A program made the translations under genes and the position numbers. A stretch of 64,000 nt of DNA. Origin: Histomonas meleagridis (Eukaryota; Parabasalia; Tritrichomonadida; Dientamoebidae). Where the stretch lies: assembly GCA_020186115.1 (NCBI GenBank), contig WSYJ01000178.1:124001-188000 (forward strand), given 5' to 3'. Shown one piece after another: positions 49,801 through 58,550 of the stretch. Each line of letters starts with the position of its first letter. Positions within the stretch are counted from its first letter, which is position 1. The notes under the pieces are model-generated. The model worked only from the letters and a program-made list of their open reading frames with translations. It was not told the DNA's origin and did not search any database.

Positions 49801-51251
49801 CATATAAATACTTTTAATGTCGAATTACATAAATATAATGAAAGATCATTAATATATTTATTACTACCTGGCGAAAAACATCCAGAAAGTGATAAAAGTA
49901 TTAAAGATGTTTGATTCTCAAGAAATTTAATGAATGCTTTAGATAAACGATTTTGTTCCCATCGAAGTGATGTTAAGTTTTGAGTTTTTATTTTCCCGAT
50001 ATTTGAAGAGAAGTTTTCCCAACTTTCATTAGAAACATTCGCTTTACATAATGTAAGTGATGTACCTTTATTACAATTAGAGAGAAAGAATTGAAGAAAT
50101 TCATTAAATGAATTTCCTTCAAATTGAACATCGTTTATGATTAATGAATGTAATGACTTAGGAAATATTTGTTTCTTATGTTGTTCATAACGAAAATAGT
50201 TTTCTGATACATTTAACATTTCAAGTTTATTAAGTTGAAATCGAATGATCCCATTAAAAACTTCTTCAATATTAAGATTACAATTAGATAAAGATAAAAT
50301 ACGGATAAAAGGTATGGATAGAAAGAGAGAATCAATGTCAATACATTTGGTTTCATTGAGAGAAAGAGAAATTAAAGAAGACTCTGAAAAAGTCGGCAAT
50401 AGTGAAGTGCAGAAAAAGGGGAAAAGTGACGCATCAAATGAAGAGTGAAATCCAAGTGAATTAATCCTGTTATCACATAAACACTCTCCAATGGCTTCAA
50501 GGTGTGATTGATCAAAACTAGAGTTTTCAAAATAAAGTGAATTAATCATGGAAGTTGATATTTCATCTAAAAAATCAAAAAATGAGTCTGTAGCAGGACA
50601 GTCAATTGAAATGTGTTCAAGTGAATTAGAATCGGAAACAAGTTCTTTGAGTAAATTATATGTATCTTCACTAATTGGATTAGAAATCTTGACACCTGAT
50701 ACAAAATTACAAAGAGGTGCAATGTTTGAAAAAAGGAATAGCACGTCTTGGTTTTGGAGTTCAATAAATGTGCTATGAAATAATAGAAATTGTCTCATCG
50801 AAAGTAATTGACTTGAATCAAGATTTAAATGATTTTTCCGTACCAATTCTTCAAAGCGACAATGAACTCCATATGATGAAGGTAATTGATCTAAATGTTT
50901 AAATTTAAAATAACCTATTGTATTCAATTCTTTTTGTATAAGAATGTGTCTAATTGCATCTGAAATTGAGTTAACAAAAGAATCTAAATCTTCTGTTGTT
51001 AGTGTGAAAACATTATTTTCAAATTCAAAATAAATGCCTTTTTTCCCACCTGTTATATTTTCAATATCAAGCCAATTAAGCTTTTTCTTTAATGAACCAC
51101 TTTTACTGAATATCTGTAAATTTAGCTCTGTTGTAATTGCTATTAATTTTCTTGAACCAATACATCTTTTAATTTTAATTTCTGTCGTAAAAAGGGGTGT
51201 TAATGAAGATTCTTTGACTAAATCCTGAGCTTTTTGAAATTTGGGATTCAT
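46893..51251 (-). CDS. CARMIL-like leucine-rich repeat protein with long basic repeat tail
   Basis: The 1452-residue protein starts with a PH-like domain (about 15-125: TTEIKIKRCIGSRKL, IENITGGKKGIYFEF), followed by a ribonuclease-inhibitor-type LRR solenoid (about 150-590: for example IRILSLSNCNLNIEEVFNG, LEMLNVSENYF). This order is that of CARMIL, the capping-protein/Arp2/3/myosin-I linker of cortical actin. From about 640 to 1330 the protein is a disordered Lys/Asn/Ser/Thr/Glu tail with about 12 copies of a KKKRTHSIRSK-type motif. The C-terminus is acidic and ends in a PxxP-like MPPRPTHRP, as expected for an SH3 ligand. A clear capping-protein-interaction motif was not identified. The start is the ATG at 51251. 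Confidence 0.65.
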   Translation of the reverse strand: MNPKFQKAQDLVKESSLTPLFTTEIKIKRCIGSRKLIAITTELNLQIFSKSGSLKKKLNWLDIENITGGKKGIYFEFENNVFTLTTEDLDSFVNSISDAIRHILIQKELNTIGYFKFKHLDQLPSSYGVHCRFEELVRKNHLNLDSSQLLSMRQFLLFHSTFIELQNQDVLFLFSNIAPLCNFVSGVKISNPISEDTYNLLKELVSDSNSLEHISIDCPATDSFFDFLDEISTSMINSLYFENSSFDQSHLEAIGECLCDNRINSLGFHSSFDASLFPFFCTSLLPTFSESSLISLSLNETKCIDIDSLFLSIPFIRILSLSNCNLNIEEVFNGIIRFQLNKLEMLNVSENYFRYEQHKKQIFPKSLHSLIINDVQFEGNSFNEFLQFFLSNCNKGTSLTLCKANVSNESWENFSSNIGKIKTQNLTSLRWEQNRLSKAFIKFLENQTSLILLSLSGCFSPGSNKYINDLSLYLCNSTLKVFICKGINENFLGKNTIKIINAVNSSSTIMLFDISNNKCGNEIYDSLRNLFNREPKLDIIHFDDSNPENDEKISEFLNEISNYKEKDIISFPINDLQNLVNNNKMDLDQLNELVSKFQIELNDDYIQPFYVFNYEDYDKYPFTFHPDAIAIKNKLYENNEEKDESDIFMIQSNDNDDDSLLTYLTNSSKKSKIFKNLTQSDNSKLINTNEDFQLHDENEKKKKKFQTPQNKKSEAEDNKSNKKTKRKNSEKIKKSKNKMEQINDENQMIQTPTKDKEEKETPKKSKKKKTNSTKSKEKIDNNFELSESNEEEKTLKSNKKKRTHSIRSKENTNDIFVLSESSNDETITDKSKINNETPKSKKKRTHSIRSKGKSNKINKTPEKNKNEMDNETPKSKKKRTHSIRSKDANNEIIKTPEYDKIKINNETQKSQKKRTNSIRSKEKNNKNSKLSENANNKIDDKSNETPKSKKKRTHSMRSKDAKNETMQTPEKNKNETDNETPKSKKKRTRSIRTKKRNNSKTKTPEKNKGENTDKENDKTHKKSSMEINKSTDDESNTKQETPKSKKDATHSISNKDAFNEINKALEKNKKEKENINVSESPKQNQKNKTHSVKQKDITKEISKTTENNKNEIKTDAKNLNKANRKSSNESNDSSTSNEITKQNQKMKTHSINIKAKNETSKGNTHKTNDKINKTLEKSKIVNEETDSDTIDEMPMQNKTKKTHSISAKAKNGTPKSNTHKTNDKINKTLEKSKTVNEETDSDTIDDAPMQNKTKKTHSISAKDNKTRENEIKSNQKTRPIKSNESKIKTSGQNKSNFSPKSQQVFDSIFGNNKNVETYETPIRTKHKNTRKEQYQNDKYIRESGNGSVSPSDGYSSTSSEALQKPFHKNALKTPPKNQSIILNKRKSPFLRRLVNISFSDYDSYYYSDASDIENMSPKVNNKFTEDYDYSSSSDFFIPIAMPPRPTHRPKVK
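47460..48990 (-). repeat. coding repeat: about 12 copies of a THSI motif in the CARMIL-like tail
   Basis: The unit is PKSKKKRTHSIRSK plus a variable acidic/Asn-rich linker of 20-45 residues. Copies at the N-terminal side read RTHSIRS and those at the C-terminal side read KTHSISA, with KTNSTKS, RTNSIRS, RTHSMRS, RTRSIRT and KTHSVKQ among the variants. Adjacent C-terminal copies share a long linker (NDKINKTLEKSK and NEETDSDTID), showing recent tandem duplication. The Ser in R-T-H-S fits a basophilic kinase site. Confidence 0.75.
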
Positions 51252-51454
51252 TATGTAAGTAATTTAAGCCCAGGGAAGGAAAAAACGTTATTATGATAAA
51301 ATAAACGTATACTTTTATCAAAATTTTTCTCAAAAAATAAGAAAATAAAGATAAGCGTTGTTTTTTTAGAGAAAAAAATAAATAACACTCCTTAAGGAAA
51401 GAAATAACTTGGTGGGAAGTAACTAAGGAATTGGAAATACATATAATTTCGAAA
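51252..51454. other. short intergenic gap
   Basis: 203 bp between two minus-strand genes; the promoter side of the CARMIL-like gene. No TCAYTW element is seen near its ATG. Confidence 0.4.
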
Positions 51455-51799
51455 TTACGAATTGAAAAATTCATCAAATATTGGATTAAACTGATCAACA
51501 CCTGGTAGCTTGGCAAGGATTGGACGTAATTTTAATGGATTATGAACAATATTATTTATGATTTCTTGTGGAATTTCAATAATAAATGTATTACGAGAAG
51601 GGCTATGTGAAGGCTCATGGATATTTGGTCGTGAGTTTTGCTGGCTTTCCATTAATGATATTCTAATAGCTTTTTCGAGATCACTTTCTGCATCTTGATC
51701 ATCCATAATATCGTATTCACGTGAAGCAGGATTATTTGCGTTGCTTGGCGTTTCTCCAATTGTTCTTCCAATTCCTTGATAAGGGCTTCTAAAATCCAT
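51455..51799 (-). CDS. small UIM protein with Rpn10-like C-terminal motif
   Basis: The 114-residue protein has one clear ubiquitin-interacting motif at about residues 37-54 (AESDLEKAIRISLMES, with the conserved Ala and Ser spaced as in UIMs). Near the C-terminus, LRPILAKLPGVDQFNP resembles the LPGVDP segment that follows the UIMs in the proteasome receptor Rpn10/S5a. There is no von Willebrand A domain, which in Rpn10 precedes the UIMs. It may be a separate small ubiquitin receptor or adaptor, or an Rpn10 whose vWA part is encoded elsewhere. The start ATG at 51799 (MDFRSPYQG) is unambiguous in its frame. The gap to the CARMIL-like gene is short. Confidence 0.7.
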   Translation of the reverse strand: MDFRSPYQGIGRTIGETPSNANNPASREYDIMDDQDAESDLEKAIRISLMESQQNSRPNIHEPSHSPSRNTFIIEIPQEIINNIVHNPLKLRPILAKLPGVDQFNPIFDEFFNS

Positions 51800-52515
51800 A
51801 AAAATTTTAGCTAAAAAAAAGTAAAGTAATCAAAATCAGCTGACCCAAATTCAATACATTATTCAAAAGTTTAACAAAGTGCCAAAAAAAATTACAATGC
51901 ATTTTTAACATATTATCTTCTAGATTTAAAGATTAATTACAAGCACCTAATTTAAATAAAAATTTTAATTAAATAATTTATCACTGATCTTAACCAATAA
52001 ACGCATTAGGTGAGAAAAATTCGTTTAACTAAGTATTTTTACCTGAAAAATCCAATTTTTCCTTGACATGTATTTTATTGAAACAAATATGAGAGTTGTT
52101 GTAAAATTTTATCGCAGAGATCGTTTATTTTGTTTTCAGTTTTTTTGTGTACACAACTTTCGTTTACTTTTCTAAGGCCAAAACCGATATGGAAACTATC
52201 GGTTCTCATTCAATATGAGAAAATCCTTCTCTGAAATAATAATTGTAAACAGTCTCCTTCAAGTTTTGGGTGAATTTACCAAAGAATCAAGTATTTATCA
52301 ATATAAATTGTTTACAATTAATTACTTCTTGAATTGTGAAAATTGTCTCTTTTTTAAAACCTTGAATTTTAATTATTTCCATCAATAAAATTATTTTAAT
52401 ATTTTATCTAAATTTCGATCAAAATAACTTTTTGATCAGTTATGCTACGTGGACCATCGTTTGTGATATCAAAATTGTAATAAACCGCCATGTTTGTGAA
52501 TAAAAAATATTCTTT
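51800..52515. other. divergent intergenic, AT-rich
   Basis: The 716 bp between the UIM gene (minus) and the ubiquitin-like-domain gene (plus) show no gene and no clear initiator. Confidence 0.4.
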
Positions 52516-53121
52516 ATGAATCAGGTTTCCAAGAAGTTTCCTCTTCTCATATATTTTCCTGGAAGGTGCGTTATTAAAGCCAGTGTTTATCCAACATCAA
52601 CTATTGCCGATTTAAAAAGAATTACACCTTATGAATCAGCAACATTTCTATTTAATGGACAACTTCTTAGTGAAAATCTTTCTTTTGAATTTTATGGAAT
52701 TAAACCTCGAGACGTTTTGGTTATAATCCAGTCAAGTCAGCCAAGCGATTCTTCAAGATGGCTCTCATTAACCCGTGATACAGATTCTTTCACAGATAGA
52801 ATTTCATCAATAATTAACCAGAAAACGTCACGCGAAGCCGCAAGGATTCGTGATTTTCAATTGGTCAGAATGGAAAGAAAACCTAGAACTTTTAGGAAAT
52901 TGTGTTTTGCCAAAATGTCAAGAATTGGAGAAATAACAACACAATGCAATAACATCCCTACCAACACATCATATCAAAAGCCAGATATGCCAAGTACAGA
53001 AGCATTACCTTCATTTTGGGATTATCCTGCTCCCACACCTCAAAGCAACTGTCACAAAAGCCCGTTAACGATGACATTCACAAATGATACAGATGAAGGG
53101 TCTTTGAAACTTCAAACTTAG
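52516..53121 (+). CDS. ubiquitin-like-domain protein of unknown function
   Basis: The 201-residue protein begins with a ubiquitin-like fold (about residues 8-72: IKASVYPTSTIADLKRI, FLFNGQLLSENLSFEFYGI, RDVLVII). There is no C-terminal GG, so it is not a conjugated modifier. After it comes a basic segment (SREAARIRDFQLVRMERKPR, then FRKL) and a Ser/Pro/Thr-rich tail without domains. Proteins with such an N-terminal Ubl often dock to the proteasome or to p97; which applies here is unknown. The ATG at 52516 (MNQVSKKF) is the only one before the domain. It lies near genes for a UIM protein and a proteasome subunit, but trichomonad gene order gives weak functional hints. Confidence 0.7.
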   Translation: MNQVSKKFPLLIYFPGRCVIKASVYPTSTIADLKRITPYESATFLFNGQLLSENLSFEFYGIKPRDVLVIIQSSQPSDSSRWLSLTRDTDSFTDRISSIINQKTSREAARIRDFQLVRMERKPRTFRKLCFAKMSRIGEITTQCNNIPTNTSYQKPDMPSTEALPSFWDYPAPTPQSNCHKSPLTMTFTNDTDEGSLKLQT

Positions 53122-53715
53122 CGGATTAGAAGATCGATTTCCTTTATCATGTTATTTGTTTTTTATTAAACATTATTTAAACACAAATTAACCGAGCAGA
53201 TTCAATTAAAAACGATGACGCTCTTCACAATTTATACTTGAATTAATTCAAAAAGTTATAACTTTTCACCAGAAAAACCGCGCGTTGACATATGACAGCG
53301 GTTTTTCCTTCAGAAATAACTTTGGCACTTTTTGAATAAATGTTGATGAAAATTCACTCAAAATATGTTTTCTTTACATGAAATATTTTTTAAAGGTCAT
53401 TTTTTTGTGTAGACCTTTAGCCAATCTGATAAATATTCTAATTAATTAGAATTTTCTTAAAATTAGAGAATTGAATTTTTGACATCAAATTTTTATTAAA
53501 TTATAAGTAAAAAACTGAACCGAGTTCATAAGTTGTACTAACAAACCTAAAAATTGTAAAAAACTCATGTGAAAACAAGATTATAACATTTTGGAGAAAT
53601 GTTTCTTCTCGAAGACAAACCGTCTTTTTGACTTCACTTTTTGATGGGGTACCCCCGCGTAAACGGTCTCTATCCAAAGTTGTTCAAACAAAGTTATTGA
53701 ATAATTAATTAGCCA
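53122..53715. other. intergenic upstream of proteasome alpha6
   Basis: The 594 bp contain no gene. A GC-richer patch GGGGTACCCCCGCG at about 53647-53660 contains a short palindrome (GGGGTACCCC) about 60 bp before the start codon; it could be a promoter element, but this is a guess. Confidence 0.4.
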
Positions 53716-54423
53716 ATGTTTCGCTCAAGGTACGACGGCGATGCCACAACATTTTCACCAGAAGGACGCATTCTCCAAGTAGAAAATGCCATGAAAGCTG
53801 TTCAACAAGGAATGCCTACAGTAGCCATTCGCTCACGAACACATGCAGTACTTGCATGCATTATGCATAATCCATCAGAATTTTCATCATATCAACCAAA
53901 GATATTCAAAATTGACGAACACATTGGTGTAGCAATTTCTGGCTTAACAGCTGATGGCCGTGGACTTTGCAAATTACTCAGAAACGAATGTATCCAACAC
54001 AAATTTGCTTATGGAAGCGAAATCAAAGTTGTAGAGCTTGCTGATATTGTTGCTGAAAGGTCACAAAAGAAAACTCAAAAATATGATAAAAGACCATATG
54101 GAGTTGGCTTGTTAATGATTGGTGCTGGCTCTGATGGTGTTCGCTTATTCGAAACCTGCCCAAGTGGAGAGAATTGGGAGTATAATGCCCAAGCAATTGG
54201 AAGACGCGCCCAAGCCGGAAAGACTTATTTGGAACAACACTTAGCTGAGTTCGAAAATTGCGATCGCGACTCGTTAATCAAACACGCATTAAAGGCAATC
54301 AATGATTGCTCATCAAAAGAAGAGATAAATATCGAATCCATTGCTGTTGGCGTTGTTGGCATTGACGAACCATTTGAAATTCTTGAGGGTGAACAACTTC
54401 GCTGTTACATTGATCAAAATTAA
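53716..54423 (+). CDS. PSMA1: 20S proteasome alpha6 subunit (PSMA1 type)
   Basis: The 235-residue protein is a full-length proteasome alpha subunit. The N-terminal gate segment MFRSRYDGDATTFSPEGRI with VENAMKAVQQG identifies an alpha ring member. RTHAVLA, HIGVAISGLTADGR and RPYGVGLLMIGAG match the alpha6/PSMA1 type closely. Alpha subunits are catalytically inactive and form the outer ring that gates substrate entry. The length is close to the usual 240-260; only the acidic C-terminal tail is short. The ATG at 53716 gives the conserved N-terminus, so the start is secure. Confidence 0.96.
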   Translation: MFRSRYDGDATTFSPEGRILQVENAMKAVQQGMPTVAIRSRTHAVLACIMHNPSEFSSYQPKIFKIDEHIGVAISGLTADGRGLCKLLRNECIQHKFAYGSEIKVVELADIVAERSQKKTQKYDKRPYGVGLLMIGAGSDGVRLFETCPSGENWEYNAQAIGRRAQAGKTYLEQHLAEFENCDRDSLIKHALKAINDCSSKEEINIESIAVGVVGIDEPFEILEGEQLRCYIDQN

Positions 54424-54794
54424 AACATTCATCTTAATTTTTTAACTATTTTATTTTAAAGTGAAATAGGTTCGAACCTGATTTCAAAACGAAACAAGTA
54501 AAAGTCAAAATATAGTAAATTATTTTTGACGCATCAGAGAAAAAACATTTGAATATAAAAAGATAATAATGTTTTGTATTTGACATATGTATTAGCTTAC
54601 TAAAGCTTCATCTTAAGTTAATAAAGATTTGATGTTTTCTAATTCTTTTGGTAACTTTAAGATCTCAAATATTTTTTCTGCAAAATTTAACGTGCAACAA
54701 ATTGACACTTTTTAATGCTCATTAGATCTCTTGAAAACAAGTTTTAGAACATTTCCTTTATCTTAAAAAAGAAAAAAAAGGAAAAAGAAGCCTT
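54424..54794. other. convergent intergenic
   Basis: 371 bp of 3' ends between the proteasome and S16 genes. No gene seen; poly-A/purine-rich run near 54767-54786. Confidence 0.4.
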
Positions 54795-55232
54795 TTAACG
54801 GTATGACATTTGTCTGCGAACGCGTGCACCTTGACCACCAAACTTCTTTGGTTCCATACGACGTGGATCTGCAACAAGGAGTGTACGATCGTAATCTAAG
54901 AGAACCTTCTTGATTTCATCTTTAGCTTGTTCGTCAACATATTTTTGGTAATATGCAACAATGGCTTTGGCAATTGCTTGTCTAATTGCATAGATTTGGG
55001 CAACACTACCACCACCATGGCAACGAAGACGTATATCGAGGTTCTTATATTTGTCTTCACCGATAAGAAGAAGTGGTTCCATAAGTTTGGCTTTAAGTGT
55101 CTCAGTGCCAACAAGGCCAAGTGGAACACCATTTAACTTGATGAGGCCAGAGCCTTCCTTGCAGTAAGCAATTGCTGTTGCTGTCTTCTTGCGTCCGAAA
55201 ACCTGAACACTTTTCATCGAAAGGTCAGCCAT
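54795..55232 (-). CDS. RPS16: 40S ribosomal protein S16 (uS9)
   Basis: The 145-residue protein is full length: [19 protein letters not shown] at the N-terminus, [20 protein letters not shown] in the middle, and the conserved basic C-terminus [14 protein letters not shown], ending RRQMSYR. The terminal SYR reaches the decoding site in ribosomes and is intact. The ATG at 55232 is preceded on the minus strand by CCATTTG 12 nt away, an initiator variant similar to that of the DBP5-like gene. Codon use is richer in C/G-ending codons than in its AT-rich neighbours, as expected for a highly expressed gene. Confidence 0.98.
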   Translation of the reverse strand: MADLSMKSVQVFGRKKTATAIAYCKEGSGLIKLNGVPLGLVGTETLKAKLMEPLLLIGEDKYKNLDIRLRCHGGGSVAQIYAIRQAIAKAIVAYYQKYVDEQAKDEIKKVLLDYDRTLLVADPRRMEPKKFGGQGARVRRQMSYR

Positions 55233-55583
55233 AACCGCCCAAATGGAGGTTTTGACACCATTGCACCGTTACCGTAATGGTTTCATTTGTGAACCACTAT
55301 AAATAATCACTGAACTTAATGATCTTCTAACTTTAAAATTATTTTATCATGACTGAATTTAAGTTGGACTTTTTAAATTTGCGCGCTATGTCGAAATAAT
55401 TGAAGCACTTCAAAGTAAATCACAAAAATGGCTTAAGTTAATCGATATTTAAGATGCTAATGCTAATTAAGAAACATATATAATAAAAAACGCTCGTAAG
55501 TGATACAACTTGACAAGCAATTAAAGAATTATTATTACATTTTTTGCTTTTTATCTTTTTGGTATTTATGAAATAATTTTATT
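55233..55583. other. intergenic between S16 promoter and RAE1 3' end
   Basis: 351 bp without a gene. Contains the S16 initiator variant CCATTT (minus strand, plus coordinates 55241-55246). Confidence 0.4.
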
Positions 55584-56978
55584 TTATTCTTTACTTTCAT
55601 TTAAACCAGTTTTTACATCATCTGGAATTTTCTGCAAGTAAATTCCGATTTGAAAAGTTTGATGTGCTTTTGGTGGGCCTTTAGACCAATCATTTCCTGT
55701 CGCTACTACGAAATAATCATCTCCATTCGAAAAAGCGCAAGCAGTTATCGGGACATTGCCTTGAAAAGGTTTTACCATATTATAACCTTTTAAGGCATTT
55801 ATAAATTGAATTTGAGGAGAAGCAGGCTGGATTGAGAAGTTTACACCGGAGCAGACAATGGCCATTTCCAGATCAGGGCTATAGGCAACACAATTTGCAG
55901 GATAGAGTGCACACTTACCTGCTGCAACATGCCGAAACAAATTTTGAACAAAGTATTCACCACCAATGGAAAATTCGGCATCACCTAATGTATTTACAGC
56001 AATATACCCACGTTTTGTAGCTGCTATTGAAGTTATTTGTTGTCCAACATGCGCAGAGTCATTGATACCAATTGGGACGACATTTTCTTGAATAGTTTGA
56101 GCATCTAAATTTATACTTGATAAATATGGTTTTGTTTGGGATGGCGCATTGGGGTTTGATTCTATTCCACAAATGTACAACATGTCTTCATATAAGTCAA
56201 TATCGATGATTTTAAGATTTGTCTTATATAATAATAATTGATTACGTAATGTGTCCATTCGTACTGATGTGTCTTTTGGATTATAATAAAATATTAGTGC
56301 ATACCTGTCACCTTTTTCTGGATCAACACATGAAGTTGCAACAATTAATACATCTAAACGTGAGTACCAGCGAAGACCTGTAATCGGTCCTAAGCCTTTG
56401 TAATAGCTTTGAACGCATGTTGGTGTAGCTGGTGAACATGTTTTTAAGTTCTTATCAACATTTGTGGGGGTGCTTGTTTGAAATAATGACTTGGATGCTG
56501 TGGAATTTGTTTGTGTATTAAAACCAGTTTTTAAAGTTGAGTTTGTAGTTTTTTGAGTTTCTAAAGAAGAACTATTAGTTGTACTACCACCAAAAGAAAA
56601 AGTACTATATGCTGACCCTGTACCCTCAATTGAAACACAATAAACATTTCCATCTGTTGCTCCAAAGTAAACATTTTGATCACTACCATCAAAACAACAA
56701 CGAAGAATGGGAATTTGATGAGTTGTTGTATAAAATTTGGGTTCGGCTTTCCAACTATTGAACTGCCACACTCGAAGAGTAGAATCCCAAGAAGATGCTG
56801 CTAAATATGTATTAGATGACGAAAATGTTAAACATGAAACAGTATCTCCAGGGGCATCTGGTAATGAAACAGCTTTTACAGCTGTTGAACGAGACCCATA
56901 GTTGTAGTATGAATTATATGTTGTTTTTTTGTCGCCGTAGCCGCCGTAACCATAATAAGAACCACCATAATAGGACAT
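55584..56978 (-). CDS. RAE1/GLE2-like mRNA export WD-repeat protein
   Basis: The 464-residue WD40 protein starts with a Gly/Tyr-rich segment (MSYYGGSYYGYGGYG) and then DTVSCLTFSSSNTYLAASSW and DSTLRVWQF, the first blade typical of Rae1/Gle2. The last blade ends ATGNDWSKGPPK, matching the YDWSKGHE signature of Rae1. An insertion at about residues 125-190 is Ser/Thr/Asn-rich and contains one FSFGG, like an FG-nucleoporin repeat. It should act at nuclear pores in mRNA export; Bub3 is the main alternative but lacks the DWSKG end. The start is the ATG at 56978. It is divergent from the DBP5-like helicase gene, a functional neighbour. Confidence 0.85.
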   Translation of the reverse strand: MSYYGGSYYGYGGYGDKKTTYNSYYNYGSRSTAVKAVSLPDAPGDTVSCLTFSSSNTYLAASSWDSTLRVWQFNSWKAEPKFYTTTHQIPILRCCFDGSDQNVYFGATDGNVYCVSIEGTGSAYSTFSFGGSTTNSSSLETQKTTNSTLKTGFNTQTNSTASKSLFQTSTPTNVDKNLKTCSPATPTCVQSYYKGLGPITGLRWYSRLDVLIVATSCVDPEKGDRYALIFYYNPKDTSVRMDTLRNQLLLYKTNLKIIDIDLYEDMLYICGIESNPNAPSQTKPYLSSINLDAQTIQENVVPIGINDSAHVGQQITSIAATKRGYIAVNTLGDAEFSIGGEYFVQNLFRHVAAGKCALYPANCVAYSPDLEMAIVCSGVNFSIQPASPQIQFINALKGYNMVKPFQGNVPITACAFSNGDDYFVVATGNDWSKGPPKAHQTFQIGIYLQKIPDDVKTGLNESKE

Positions 56979-57338
56979 TGAGCCTACTTGGACGGCCGTT
57001 TAACTCTCTTTCTTGAAGGTGTCAAACAAATCTTACTCACATTAGTTTGTGTAGTACAATCAGTATTTATACTTGTATACATCTGTTTTTATGTGGCAGC
57101 GAATGTTCAATTAAAAATCATGAGATGGGATTTAAACAAATGAAATATTTCAAAAATTTAATGAATCAATAATTAATTAAATTAATCAAAAAATGAATAA
57201 AAATTAAAAAACATTTTGAAACATTGTCATAATTTACAAATATATTAATATAGTATTTTAATAAAAATAATCAAAAAGAAGAAAAAAATGGATTTTGACC
57301 GTTTATTATTTTTGCGGTTTTGTCGGACCATTTTTGGC
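56979..57338. promoter_or_regulatory. shared divergent promoter region of RAE1 and DBP5-like genes
   Basis: The 360 bp between the start codons must hold both promoters. On the plus strand, CCATTTTT (57328-57335) ends 3 nt before the ATG at 57339 and fits the short-leader initiator geometry (A at -9). No clear motif is seen on the RAE1 side. Confidence 0.5.
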
Positions 57339-58550
57339 ATGGAAGAAGGCTCCGCAGAATTTTCAGATTTCATCAAAAATGGTGATATCATTCAAGGGCT
57401 TGCTGACATGGGAATTGTTGATCCTTCAGAAATTCAAGTTAAAGCTCTTCCATTAATTGTTTCAGGAAAAAATGTTCTTGCAAATGCACCATGTGGATGC
57501 GGTAAAACCATAGCATTTCTTGCGGGAATAATGAACATTATTGATAAAAATTTGAAAGATATTCAAGCGATTTATCTAGCACCAACGCGCGAATTAGTCA
57601 AACAGACACGTGATGTATTTGATCCAATCAATAAATACATCGAACTTACCAGTGGAGTATCTGTTGGTACTGATTCTATTGTTGTTGGTAATCCTCAATT
57701 TATTTTTGGAACTCCAGGCTCAATTCAAAAACTGTACAAAGATCGAAAAGGATTTCCTAAATGTAAATTCCTTGTTATTGATGAAGCTGATGAACTCATT
57801 ACAGCTAAATCACATAGAGGTTCTACAAAATTTCTCATTGAACAACTCAAGAAACAGAAATGTCAATTCGGATTCTTCTCAGCCACGTTTTCGCCAAACA
57901 CCACAAAGTTCCTTTCAACTATTGCTGGTGATGTAATAGAAGTCAAGATAACTCCAAAAGAAAGCAAAGTCCAACATTGGTATGTTATGCTTAATCAAGG
58001 AACAAAAGAAGAACAACACAAAGAAGCCACAGATGCTCTCCTAGAGCTTAACAAACACATTCCTACCGGTCAGATATATATATTCGCCAACCGTCGCGAT
58101 GAAGTTGAAGCTATTGCAGAGGACCTAAACAAAGGCGGATTCGAATGTCGTGCTTTCAGTGGAAAACTTACTCCAGGTGAAAGAGATTCAGTCATCCAAG
58201 ATTTCAGAAAAGAGAAGATCAAAGTTTTGGTTGCCACAGATGTTCTTCAAAGAGGCATTGATATTCCAAACACATATTTAGTTGTTAATTGGGGATTCCC
58301 ATCTTGTAAAGGAGTTGGAACAAATATTAGTGATTCATACTCTTACATCCACAGATCAGGAAGAGCCGGAAGATTCGGCCGTCCTGGAATTTGTTTGTCA
58401 ATTATATTTAATGAGGAACAAGAAAAGGCATTAAAGAATGTTATTGAGAAGAGGCCTGACATTACAGAACTTAAGAAGATAGATTGGCATCACTTCGAAG
58501 AACTTCCTAAAGAAGAAAGCCTCAATCAGGAAGAAAATCATGAGGAATAA
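57339..58550 (+). CDS. DEAD-box RNA helicase, DBP5/DDX19-like
   Basis: The 403-residue helicase has motif I APCGCGKT, Ia PTRELV, GG-equivalent and TPGS, motif II VIDEADEL, motif III SAT, then RGID and motif VI HRSGRAGRFGR (usually HRIGRTGRFGR). The segment WGFPSCKGVGTNISDSYSYIH contains the short insertion found in DBP5/DDX19, the helicase that remodels mRNPs at the nuclear pore; eIF4A-type helicases lack it. The frame is open from an ATG at 57288, but CCATTTTTGG sits exactly 9 nt (A to A) before the second ATG at 57339, as in the Ras-type gene, so I use 57339. The neighbouring divergent gene encodes RAE1, another export factor. Confidence 0.85.
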   Translation: MEEGSAEFSDFIKNGDIIQGLADMGIVDPSEIQVKALPLIVSGKNVLANAPCGCGKTIAFLAGIMNIIDKNLKDIQAIYLAPTRELVKQTRDVFDPINKYIELTSGVSVGTDSIVVGNPQFIFGTPGSIQKLYKDRKGFPKCKFLVIDEADELITAKSHRGSTKFLIEQLKKQKCQFGFFSATFSPNTTKFLSTIAGDVIEVKITPKESKVQHWYVMLNQGTKEEQHKEATDALLELNKHIPTGQIYIFANRRDEVEAIAEDLNKGGFECRAFSGKLTPGERDSVIQDFRKEKIKVLVATDVLQRGIDIPNTYLVVNWGFPSCKGVGTNISDSYSYIHRSGRAGRFGRPGICLSIIFNEEQEKALKNVIEKRPDITELKKIDWHHFEELPKEESLNQEENHEE

